IMG/VR virus record: IMGVR_UViG_3300020180_000102 | Span: 1 to 27,953 of that record | DNA length: 27,953 nucleotides | From: a virus | Strand: one strand, 5' to 3' | Shown: in pieces, positions 13,707-21,047 of the stretch | Layout of the letters: the number at the start of each line of letters is the position of its first letter | How positions within the stretch are numbered: the stretch's first letter is position 1 | Notes under the pieces: generated by a model | Told to the model about the DNA's origin: nothing | Databases searched by the model: none | What the model saw: the letters and a program-made list of their open reading frames with translations, nothing else | Made by a program: the position numbers and the translations under genes

Positions 13707-14151
13707 AAACGTGCGACCGCTGCAACTTCCTTTGATCACGCTGTATGACGAGCGCGCGCGGCACATTGAAAAGCTGCTGCGGCGCATGAAGTTCGATGAT
13801 GCGCTTATCAGCCGCCGCGGGTGGTATGACAAATGGCGGGTTGAGTACCTTCATTTAGATGAAGGACTGCCGCATTATCGCGTATTTTGTCATGAGCAAC
13901 TGCTCGGCGTGGCGCGCATTCATTCGACATCGGATTTTGCGTATCGGGACGGGCAAGTGGCGGCGTATCTGACGGCGGTAGGCTTCACCGCCACAAACAC
14001 GCGCCTGGCGCGTTATGGCGCGCAAACGCTGCCCGACGCAGATGTCAATGACGTGCCATATTTATTCTGGTGGGACGGAATCACCGCGAAAAAGCATCGT
14101 CCGAGGCGCACGGAAAAGCCTCGATCCAGATCGCATATCATGAATGTGTAG
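13699..14151 (+). CDS. Hypothetical protein, 150 aa
   Basis: Starts at ATG 13699, overlapping the previous gene by 8 nt. The product begins MGKNVRPLQLPLITLYDERA, with a mixed alpha/beta look, several Trp/Tyr-rich stretches (RRGWYDKWRVEYLHLDEG, VPYLFWWDG) and a very basic C-terminus (KKHRPRRTEKPRSRSH). The basic tail may bind nucleic acid. Family not recognised. It is the last gene before the hairpin-bearing gap that separates the modification/replication block from the late block. Confidence 0.65.
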   Translation: MGKNVRPLQLPLITLYDERARHIEKLLRRMKFDDALISRRGWYDKWRVEYLHLDEGLPHYRVFCHEQLLGVARIHSTSDFAYRDGQVAAYLTAVGFTATNTRLARYGAQTLPDADVNDVPYLFWWDGITAKKHRPRRTEKPRSRSHIMNV

Positions 14152-14184
14152 CGGTCACCCAGCCGTTACCCTTTTCCCCCAGAC

Positions 14185-14219
14185 GGGGATGGCGAGAGCG
14201 GCAAACTCTCGCCATCCCC
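14185..14219 (+). terminator. Strong perfect stem-loop, possible terminator (no T-run)
   Basis: GGGGATGGCGAGAG (14185-14198), a 7-nt loop CGGCAAA, then the exact complement CTCTCGCCATCCCC (14206-14219): a 14-bp GC-rich stem 33 nt after the 150-aa gene. No T-run follows on either strand. It lies at the boundary between the two gene blocks, so it could end the upstream transcript, protect an RNA 3' end, or be a protein-binding site. Confidence 0.6.
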
Positions 14220-14236
14220 TGACGCAACAGAAGCCC

Positions 14237-14275
14237 GCCGCGTGATGCGGTAGAGTCCCTACAGTATCACACGGC
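14237..14275 (+). promoter_or_regulatory. Second stem-loop in the leader of the ParB-methyltransferase gene
   Basis: Outer stem 14237-14246 with 14266-14275 (10 bp, one C/A mismatch) encloses an inner GTAG/CTAC stem (14250-14253, 14259-14262) with loop AGTCC. It ends 8 nt before the AAAGGAG ribosome-binding site of the gene at 14297. It could affect translation or RNA stability of that gene, but no RBS sequestration is evident. Confidence 0.4.
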
Positions 14276-14296
14276 TCGATCAAAGGAGTAGCGCTT

Positions 14297-15622
14297 TTGA
14301 TTCTCGCAGACATTTCTAATCATCGTCCGCTCTCAACGCTGGTTGAGTGGATGGACAATTATAATTCTAATGATGTGGCGATCATTGCGCGCAGCATTCG
14401 CCGTTTTGGGTTCAACGCAGCTTTGCGCGTGTGGCATCAGCAGATCGTCATGGCGGGCAACCATACGCTCAAGGCACTGCGCCTGATCCAAGAGCAGGGT
14501 AAAAAAGAAGAATGGGATCATGCCTTCCCGCCCGCCAACGTGATCGAGCGCGACGGCGAGTGGTATGTGTTGTGCGTTGATATGTCGCACCTGAACGAGA
14601 TCGAGGCGCGCGCTTTCGCCATCGCAGACAACCAACTCGCACGGCAGGCGGTCGTTGACGAAGGTCGGATGTCCGAGTACCTGCGTGAGATCGCAGATGC
14701 TGAAAAAACAATGCTTGAGGCGACCGGAATTAGCGAACTGGAGATGAAACGCATGATCAACCGTCATGCGGCAGCGGTCGCCGCACTGGAAGATAAGGGC
14801 GCGCAGACATCACGCGGTGAAGCGCTGTGCGATGAATGGAACACAGTGAGTGGTCAACTGTGGATCATTGCGTCAATCACTGGGCGCGGTGAGCATCGAC
14901 TGTTATGCGGCGACAGCACGAACAAAGACGACGTGGTGCGCGTGATGAATAGTCAGCGTGCAGTACTCTTCGCAACCGATCCGCCATATCTGATCGGATA
15001 CAATGGCGAAAGTCGCCCGGGTGATTGGAGTAAACAGAATAGAAGCGGGTCACACAAAAACTGGGATGACCCGGCGCAAGGTGAAGCATTCTATGAGGCG
15101 TTTGTAAAGATGGCGGTTGAGTATGCGGTCATGCCGGACGCGGCGTGGTACTGCTGGCACGCCAGTAGCAATCAGGCAATGGTGGAGCGGGTGTGGGATC
15201 GGTTTGGCGCGTTCGTGCATCAACAGATCATTTGGGTAAAAGATCGAGCTTCCCTTACGCACTCATGGTATATGTGGCAGCACGAGGTGTGTTTTTTCGG
15301 CTGGATTAAGGGCAAAAAACCCAAACGCATCCTTGAAACATATCCGTCAACGGTGTGGAACGCCGATACGGTTCCACAGCACATACACACGGATCATACG
15401 ACGCAAAAACCAGTCGAGTTATTTGCGAGACCGATTGAGCAACATACCGAGCGTGGCGATATCTGTTACGAGCCGTTCGCTGGCAGCGGCACGCAGTTTG
15501 TCGCCGCCGAAAAGAGTGCCCGTCTGTGCTATGGCATCGAAAAGGAGCCGATTTACGTGGCTGTGATCTTGCAGCGCCTCGCGGATATGGGCTTGTTGCC
15601 GCGTCTCGTTGAGGACGCTTGA
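14297..15622 (+). CDS. ParB/sulfiredoxin-like domain fused to N6-adenine/N4-cytosine DNA methyltransferase, 441 aa
   Basis: TTG start at 14297, supported by AAAGGAG 8 nt upstream. Residues about 1-130 are a ParB-type nuclease fold (VAIIARSIRRFGFNAALRVW, AGNHTLKALRLI with the basic and aromatic pattern of the family). From about 190 to the end is a beta-class amino-methyltransferase: LLCGDSTN, then DPPYLIGY with catalytic DPPY at 228-231, and later PFAGSGT (393-399), the SAM-binding motif. DPPY before FxGxGT defines the order. The ParB-methyltransferase fusion is common in phages next to terminase genes. It methylates exocyclic amino groups of adenine or cytosine; the target is unknown. It opens the late block and lies just upstream of the small terminase. 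Confidence 0.88.
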   Translation: MILADISNHRPLSTLVEWMDNYNSNDVAIIARSIRRFGFNAALRVWHQQIVMAGNHTLKALRLIQEQGKKEEWDHAFPPANVIERDGEWYVLCVDMSHLNEIEARAFAIADNQLARQAVVDEGRMSEYLREIADAEKTMLEATGISELEMKRMINRHAAAVAALEDKGAQTSRGEALCDEWNTVSGQLWIIASITGRGEHRLLCGDSTNKDDVVRVMNSQRAVLFATDPPYLIGYNGESRPGDWSKQNRSGSHKNWDDPAQGEAFYEAFVKMAVEYAVMPDAAWYCWHASSNQAMVERVWDRFGAFVHQQIIWVKDRASLTHSWYMWQHEVCFFGWIKGKKPKRILETYPSTVWNADTVPQHIHTDHTTQKPVELFARPIEQHTERGDICYEPFAGSGTQFVAAEKSARLCYGIEKEPIYVAVILQRLADMGLLPRLVEDA

Positions 15623-15645
15623 CACCTGTCAATCTGTGCTAGGAT
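15619..15645 (+). promoter_or_regulatory. TTGACA/TGTCAA palindrome, possible late promoter or operator
   Basis: TTGACA (15619-15624), CC, TGTCAA (15627-15632) forms a palindrome at the end of the ParB-methyltransferase gene. TAGGAT (15640-15645) could serve as a -10 box but the 15-nt spacing is short for sigma70. It lies about 90 nt upstream of the small terminase gene. Confidence 0.4.
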
Positions 15646-15677
15646 CAAATTGTAACGGTATCTGGCGCATCAACGAG

Positions 15678-15719
15678 ACGCGGCAAGGGGTGCAAAAGAT
15701 CATCCCTGCCTCGCCGCGT
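15678..15719 (+). other. Stem-loop in small-terminase leader
   Basis: ACGCGGC (15678-15684) pairs with GCCGCGT (15713-15719), with an inner AGGG/CCCT pairing possible. The hairpin abuts the AGGA box of the small terminase gene. It may modulate translation, or be part of the packaging recognition region that is often found near the small terminase gene. Confidence 0.4.
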
Positions 15720-15733
15720 AGGACAAAACTATA

Positions 15734-16300
15734 TTGGCTGGACGTAGCTCTAAACTAACCCCTGAACTCCAAAAGGACTTGTGTGACAACCTGAAAGCGG
15801 GCGTTGTCGTCCGTGATGCGTGCGCGCAGGTCGGCATTGGAGAGTCCACGTATTACGCGTGGTTGACCAAGAGCGGCAAACTATACGTAGAGTTTCAGGA
15901 GGCGGTCAGGCGCGCGCAAAGTTCGGCGCGGGTATCAGCAACGCTGGCGCTGCGCAGTGGAATGCTCGCATCGCAGACCGTCATTGAAGCAACGGAGATA
16001 TTTACCGAAACGCGGCTGCGTAAAATGACGGATGGCAGCGAAGAACCTTATACGTATGAGAAAAAGACGACGCGCAAATCGACGACTAAGCATCCGTCGG
16101 ATTGGCGCGCTGCGCTGGAATACCTGAAACGCCGCGATCCTGAGCACTGGTCAGATCGGGTGAAGGTTGAGGATTGGCACGATTTGGCAATTGGGTACAT
16201 CCGCGCGGGCGAAGTCAGCTTTGACGCATTAAAAGAGGAATACGGACAAGACCTTGCTACCAAACTCTTTACGGCAGCAGGCGTACCTGCAACGACTTGA
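15734..16300 (+). CDS. terS: Terminase small subunit, 188 aa
   Basis: TTG start at 15734 with AGGA 10 nt upstream. The N-terminal helix-turn-helix reads LCDNLKAGVVVRDACAQVGI followed by GESTYYAWLTKSGK, the typical DNA-recognition domain of small terminases (about 15-50). A long helical centre (YVEFQEAVRRAQSSARVSAT, then RLRKMTDGS) forms the oligomer core, and a Trp/Pro-containing region (HPSDWRAALEYLKRRDPEHW) is typical of TerS families. The C-terminus would contact the large subunit. It binds the packaging site and feeds DNA to the motor. The large-subunit gene follows immediately, overlapping by 47 nt if its TTG start is right. Confidence 0.9.
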   Translation: MAGRSSKLTPELQKDLCDNLKAGVVVRDACAQVGIGESTYYAWLTKSGKLYVEFQEAVRRAQSSARVSATLALRSGMLASQTVIEATEIFTETRLRKMTDGSEEPYTYEKKTTRKSTTKHPSDWRAALEYLKRRDPEHWSDRVKVEDWHDLAIGYIRAGEVSFDALKEEYGQDLATKLFTAAGVPATT

Positions 16301-17636
16301 GCGCGCCAAACAAAAGACACGCATGACGGCAGTGAGCGGCGCGCCGGGCGCGCCGCGCTATGTGCCGCGCGGCAGCAACCTCGAAGCGTTCACCTCAACG
16401 GCGGCGGAAGTGTTGCTGTCAGGCGCGGCGGGAACTGGCAAGAGCCGTGCGTGGCTTGAAAAACTGCACTACTGCGCGCAGATGCATCCGGGTATGCGCG
16501 GCTTGATCGTCCGCAAAACCAAGAACAGTCTCGCGGAGTCCGGCTTATACACGTTCGAGGAGCATGTGCTCGGTCGCGGGCATATGGTATTGCAGACGGG
16601 CGGGCTGCGGCGCAATCGCCAAAAGTATGTCTATCCGAATGGCAGCGAGATCGTGGTCAGCGGCATGGACAACCCGATTGCGGTTCGATCCGCAGAGTAC
16701 GACATCATTTTTGTACAGGAAGCAATCGAACTGAGTGAAGGCGAGTGGGAAGAACTAACCGGACGCCTTCGCAATGGAAAAATGCCGTATCAGCAGATTG
16801 GCGCGGATACGAACCCGTCGTTTCCGCAGCATTGGTTGAAACGACGGGCTGATCATGGGTTGGTGGAGATGATCTTTTGCCGCCACGAAGATAACCCGCG
16901 CCTGTTCGACCCCGAAACGAAGGAATGGACAGACGAGGGTAATTCGTATGTTGCGCGCCTGGATCGCCTGACGGGCGTGCGCAAGCTGCGGCTGCGCTAT
17001 GGGCAGTGGGTGCAGGCGGAGGGGGCGGTGTATGACGAATTCGACGAGTCGATCCATGTGATCGCGCCGTTCGATATACCTGAGCAATGGCGGCGTTTCA
17101 GGGTGGTAGACTTCGGATATACCAATCCGTTTACCTGCCAATGGTGGGCGGCAGATGATGACGGACGGTTGTATCTGTACCGCGAAATCTACAGAAGCGG
17201 CGTGTTGGTTGAGGATCACGCACGAACGATCAACAACCTGTCCGCGGGCGAACGGATTGACATGACAATCGCAGATCATGACGCAGAGGATCGAGCGACA
17301 CTGGAGCGGCATGGCATCAGTACGGTCGCCGCGCACAAAGATGTGACGCCTGGTATTCAGGCGGTACAGGCGCGATTGCGAAAAGCGGGAGACGGAAAGC
17401 CGCGTCTGTTTTTGATGCGCGACGCGCTGGTTGGACGCGATATCGAGTTGTATGAGGCGGGCAAGCCCGCCAGCACGCTGGATGAAATGCCAGGCTATAT
17501 GTGGCAAAAGACGACGGACGGCAAGCCGAACAAAGAGCAGCCGCTCAAAATCGACGATCACGGGATGGACGCGCTGCGGTACATGGTCGCGCAGATGGAC
17601 TTAATCAGCAGCGCATGGGGGTTCGACTTAGCATGA
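16254..17636 (+). CDS. terL: Terminase large subunit (ATPase-nuclease packaging motor), 460 aa
   Basis: The N-terminal ATPase has Walker A LLSGAAGTGKS (Lys63) and Walker B DIIFVQEA (Asp150, Glu156). The C-terminal RNase-H-like nuclease has VVDFGYTNP (Asp286), IADHDAEDR (Asp341, Asp343) and DDHGMDALRY (Asp434, Asp435, Asp439). It powers packaging by ATP hydrolysis and cuts the DNA concatemer. The start is uncertain: TTG at 16254 lies inside the small-subunit gene with GAGG about 13 nt before it; ATG 16323 would remove 23 residues and lacks a clear RBS. The portal gene begins at its stop (ATGA). Length is normal for a siphovirus TerL. Confidence 0.93.
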   Translation: MLPNSLRQQAYLQRLERAKQKTRMTAVSGAPGAPRYVPRGSNLEAFTSTAAEVLLSGAAGTGKSRAWLEKLHYCAQMHPGMRGLIVRKTKNSLAESGLYTFEEHVLGRGHMVLQTGGLRRNRQKYVYPNGSEIVVSGMDNPIAVRSAEYDIIFVQEAIELSEGEWEELTGRLRNGKMPYQQIGADTNPSFPQHWLKRRADHGLVEMIFCRHEDNPRLFDPETKEWTDEGNSYVARLDRLTGVRKLRLRYGQWVQAEGAVYDEFDESIHVIAPFDIPEQWRRFRVVDFGYTNPFTCQWWAADDDGRLYLYREIYRSGVLVEDHARTINNLSAGERIDMTIADHDAEDRATLERHGISTVAAHKDVTPGIQAVQARLRKAGDGKPRLFLMRDALVGRDIELYEAGKPASTLDEMPGYMWQKTTDGKPNKEQPLKIDDHGMDALRYMVAQMDLISSAWGFDLA

Positions 17637-20287
17637 GCATGATTTTCGGCGGCGATACCAAAACGACTTATGCGATCAAAAGTGCTATGCAGCAGTATGT
17701 CGCCGCAAATCGCATCGATGCGACGAGCCATGAATTAACGCAACTGTATGCAACGTCAGTGACGTTGGGACAGGTGGCGGATTTTCGCGGCAATATGATC
17801 GCGCAAATTCCGATGCGCGTGAAGATCAACGGAAAGATCGTTGACGAGAAAAATCCAATCTATTCGATCTTCCGACGCGGCGCTGGTTACAGCGATCTCG
17901 CTAAGCGCACCGAGATCACGATGATATTCTGGGGTCGTAACCTGCTGTGGAAAGATCGCAACGCTTTTAACGTGCCGCGCAAGCTGACGTGGATCAATCC
18001 GAATATCTACATGCTTGATGTGTATTCGACGCACGGGCTGCGCGGCTTTCGACTGATGCAGGCGCGGGGATACAGCGATGAACGCTACATTGATCTTGAG
18101 GATGCGGTGTATGTGCATGGCATTGATTTCGATGACGACTTCGACGGCGTGGGCGAGGCGGAGCGCGCGTTTCTAGAGGCGTCGGTCGAACCGGAGCGGG
18201 CGCAAACGCTGATCAGCACGTTCAGGAACATGGGCATTCCTGCCGGGATTGTGCAGCCGACAGAGGGCGGCGGCGACATGAAGCCCGAGGAGCGAAGTGG
18301 ACTGGCGGGTATGCTGCGGCGCGTGACTGAAGGCGCACAGAATGCGGGGCGCACGATTGTGTCGGCGCGACGCTATGAATGGCGACAAATGCAATCGGCG
18401 CTGAAAGACATGGATTTATCACCGATTGCAAGAGAGGCGCGCGAGTCGATTTGCTTTGCGCTGGGCGTGCCGATGAGCCTGATCCAATCGAACTCATCGA
18501 GCTATGCGGAACTGGAAGGATTGCGCCGCGTGTGGGCGCACGCATGGCTCGTGCCGCGCGCGGAATGGTACGCGCAAGAACTGACCGAGCAGTTGGGGCG
18601 CGACCCGTTCCTGATCCGTGCGGTAGGCGGGGATATCGTGATCGAACCTGATCTTGATGCGGTACCGTTTTTAAAAGAGGACGCTGCGAGCCGCGTGAAC
18701 GTGGTGAATGCGAAGGTGATGGGCGGCTTGATGAGCCTGTACGATGCGCAGGTTGCGGCAGGCGAGAAGCCGCGCGACGAATTCCGCGATTTGTACAATG
18801 TGCCTGGCATCGGCGTGCTTCCGGCGGCGGAGGTGATGAATGTGTGGCGTGAAAAAATCCTCCCTACGCCGCCATCGTCATTTGGCGCACTGCTCGGATC
18901 AACATCCAGCGCGCCGCCGCAAGTGGATGATGCGCCGCGCGTGCTGCCTGATCAACCAAAAGATGTTGAGGCGGCACTGGGTGTGCCCGCGCCGCAAAAG
19001 GCGGTCAGTAAAGCCGCGTATGTGACAATTCCACTGGCGGATCACGATGATCTGCTGGTGGCGCAGTACAAGCTGCGCCGTGCGCTGGAAGGCGTTGACG
19101 GGGTGGAATGGCAATCCCCGGCAACATTTCATATCACGCTGGTGTACAGCGAGTATGTGCCGGACGTGATGCTGCAATCGGTGATCGCCGCGCTGCGGAC
19201 ACAGCCCGCCCTGCTGCAATGCGATATTGAAGGCGGGGCGCTGGGTGTGTTCGAAAGCGGCGACGAACGCGCGTTGTGCGTACAGGTGCATGTAGGCGAC
19301 GAGGTGCGCGCGCTACAAGCGGCGGTGTATGCGGCGTTCGATGAGCGCCATGTGCCGTTATCGGCGTACAGCGAGGCGGCGGCATGGAAGCCGCATATCA
19401 CGCTGGCATATTTTCCAAGAGAGATTGATGTGCCGGACGTGCGCGTTGGGCTGCACGCGCACGTGAGCAAAATCCAGATCAGCCGCGCGGATCATGAGCA
19501 CGTTGCCACCATGACACTGGCGCGGCGGCTGGGCGATCTGGCGGTGAAGTCAAAAATCCCGGACGCGCAGCGCAAAGAACTTACCGACTGGCGGCGCATC
19601 GTTGCGCGCAAAAGCGCGGCATACGCATTCGAGACGGTTGAATTGCCCGGCATGGTTGCGGCGATGATCCGCATGGCGCTAGAGGATGGTGAGCCGCCTG
19701 GCGATGTGTTCGACGAGGCGGAGGCATGGCTTGCAGGTTTTGGCGTCAAGTCGTATGAGGATACGAGCGCCGCGTTCGTGCAAGAGATGATTCGGATCAT
19801 CGGTGAAGGGCAGCGCAGCGAGGTGAGCCGCCAGAAATTTGGCGGACAGATGCGCAGTGCGCTGCGGCGGTATGGATTGATCGCGTTCTCGGACGGACGT
19901 GCGGCAGAGGGCGGGGATATTGAGTCGATCAGCATTGATGAGTTGAAGGTGTTTCGCGCGTGGCAGGCGGAAACGTCCGCGTTTATCACGGGCTTCGGCG
20001 CGGAAATCTTCACAGAGGGCGGGATCGACGAGGCAGAGATCGCCATTCGCGCGGATATGTGGGCGGACAAGTCGCTGCGGGATGTGCGGAATCGTGGTGC
20101 GGCGCTGGTCGCACCGAAGAAGCTGAAACGATGGAAACGAAACCCTGCGAAAGATTCATGCGACGATTGTTTGGCGCGCGATGGACAGGTGATGACGTTC
20201 GAGGAATGGGAACAGATCGGACTGCCGGGTGATCAACGGCTCGCGTGTCATGGTTTCTTTTGCGGCTGCACTTTGGAGGATGCGTAG
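17633..20287 (+). CDS. Portal protein fused to 2H phosphoesterase-like domain and MuF-type head-morphogenesis domain, 884 aa
   Basis: ATG at 17633 overlaps the TerL stop (ATGA); the longer upstream frame is inside terL. Residues 1 to about 430 are an HK97-type portal (MSMIFGGDTKTTYAIKSAMQ..., FRNMGIPAGIVQPTEG, RESICFALGVPMSLIQSNSS). About 460-640 is a 2H phosphoesterase domain: FHITLVY (His500, Thr502) and PHITLAY (His588, Thr590), 88 residues apart. The C-terminus (about 660-884) is MuF-like, ending with KDSCDDCLARDGQVMTFEEW and CHGFFCGC, the cysteine pattern of minor head proteins. The portal is the capsid vertex through which DNA enters; the MuF part lies inside the head. A 2H domain inside the portal-MuF chain is unusual; such domains cleave 2'-5' or cyclic phosphodiesters. 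Confidence 0.9.
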   Translation: MSMIFGGDTKTTYAIKSAMQQYVAANRIDATSHELTQLYATSVTLGQVADFRGNMIAQIPMRVKINGKIVDEKNPIYSIFRRGAGYSDLAKRTEITMIFWGRNLLWKDRNAFNVPRKLTWINPNIYMLDVYSTHGLRGFRLMQARGYSDERYIDLEDAVYVHGIDFDDDFDGVGEAERAFLEASVEPERAQTLISTFRNMGIPAGIVQPTEGGGDMKPEERSGLAGMLRRVTEGAQNAGRTIVSARRYEWRQMQSALKDMDLSPIAREARESICFALGVPMSLIQSNSSSYAELEGLRRVWAHAWLVPRAEWYAQELTEQLGRDPFLIRAVGGDIVIEPDLDAVPFLKEDAASRVNVVNAKVMGGLMSLYDAQVAAGEKPRDEFRDLYNVPGIGVLPAAEVMNVWREKILPTPPSSFGALLGSTSSAPPQVDDAPRVLPDQPKDVEAALGVPAPQKAVSKAAYVTIPLADHDDLLVAQYKLRRALEGVDGVEWQSPATFHITLVYSEYVPDVMLQSVIAALRTQPALLQCDIEGGALGVFESGDERALCVQVHVGDEVRALQAAVYAAFDERHVPLSAYSEAAAWKPHITLAYFPREIDVPDVRVGLHAHVSKIQISRADHEHVATMTLARRLGDLAVKSKIPDAQRKELTDWRRIVARKSAAYAFETVELPGMVAAMIRMALEDGEPPGDVFDEAEAWLAGFGVKSYEDTSAAFVQEMIRIIGEGQRSEVSRQKFGGQMRSALRRYGLIAFSDGRAAEGGDIESISIDELKVFRAWQAETSAFITGFGAEIFTEGGIDEAEIAIRADMWADKSLRDVRNRGAALVAPKKLKRWKRNPAKDSCDDCLARDGQVMTFEEWEQIGLPGDQRLACHGFFCGCTLEDA

Positions 20288-20289
20288 AG

Positions 20290-20457
20290 ATGACACGCGA
20301 ACAGTGGAACATGATGTCGCCAACGCAGCAGTTCGATTACGTGCGGTTGCTCGAACTGATGGTTGACGAGCCTACCATCGATCAAACCGCAGAGATGGCG
20401 ATGCTGGCTGAGCCGCCGTTCGACGAAGCGGATACGGCAAAATTCGAGGCACTGTGA
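20290..20457 (+). CDS. Small hypothetical protein, 55 aa
   Basis: The start is the ATG at 20290, because an earlier in-frame ATG is within the portal gene; GGAGG lies upstream at about 11 nt. The product begins MTREQWNMMSPTQQFDYVRL and is acidic and helical (Glu/Asp-rich, with Met and Leu spaced for helices). A 55-residue acidic protein between portal and connector genes may be a small head-accessory protein. Family not recognised. Its last bases overlap the GTG start of the next gene (GTGA). Confidence 0.65.
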   Translation: MTREQWNMMSPTQQFDYVRLLELMVDEPTIDQTAEMAMLAEPPFDEADTAKFEAL

Positions 20458-20990
20458 TCCAGTTTAGCACCGACAGCGGACTATCGCGGCAAACGTTTGC
20501 AGATTTGAAATATGCGGTGAAGTTTGCGCCGCGCACATTGCGAACCATCGTCAACAAATCAATCTTGCCGCGCTCGCGCGCGCGCTTGTTGAAAGTGTTA
20601 GCGACTGAAGCGGGACCGGTCAGTCGTCCGTTTGAGTTTGCGACAGCCAGGTCGAGGGCGTGGTATTTCGCCAACAAGAAAGCGCCATACCGCCGCACAG
20701 GACGGATGATTAAAAGTTGGAAAGTGATGATGCGGCAGTTTCAAGGTAATGCGTTCGGTATCGTGGCAGAGAACGATGCGCCAGGCGCGCAGTACGTTTT
20801 TGGACCTCGACAAGTGCCGGGTCATTTCTATACCGGATGGGCAGATGCCGACATTGCTGTGAACGATGAAGCGGCACGGCTTGATGATGAGGTGATCACG
20901 GCGGCGCTGACGGTCATTGATGCGGGAACTTTGAAGCGGCTTGGCTTGGGGACGGCGGCGGCGGTGTTGGGGCGGCGCGCGGGGTTGTGA
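20454..20990 (+). CDS. Probable head-tail connector / HK97 gp10-like protein, 178 aa
   Basis: GTG start at 20454, overlapping the previous TGA. The product begins MIQFSTDSGLSRQTFADLKY and continues with basic helical and beta stretches (TRSRAWYFANKKAPYRRTGRMI, GNAFGIVAENDAPGAQYVFG). A TGRMI-K-SW region followed by AQYVFGPRQ resembles the gp10-like head-tail joining proteins, which bind a tube or collar; this is a resemblance, not a firm motif. Genes with this position (between portal and protease-capsid) often encode connectors or morphogenesis proteins. Confidence 0.6.
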   Translation: MIQFSTDSGLSRQTFADLKYAVKFAPRTLRTIVNKSILPRSRARLLKVLATEAGPVSRPFEFATARSRAWYFANKKAPYRRTGRMIKSWKVMMRQFQGNAFGIVAENDAPGAQYVFGPRQVPGHFYTGWADADIAVNDEAARLDDEVITAALTVIDAGTLKRLGLGTAAAVLGRRAGL

Positions 20991-21047
20991 GCCGCGACAA
21001 TCGCTGGCGGGGTGAGGGCAGTTGACAAATCAAAAAACGGATGAATT

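Noticed and set aside
14237-14275. tRNA-like structure
   Set aside because: Only one long arm with a small inner stem; no cloverleaf, anticodon arm or T-loop sequence.
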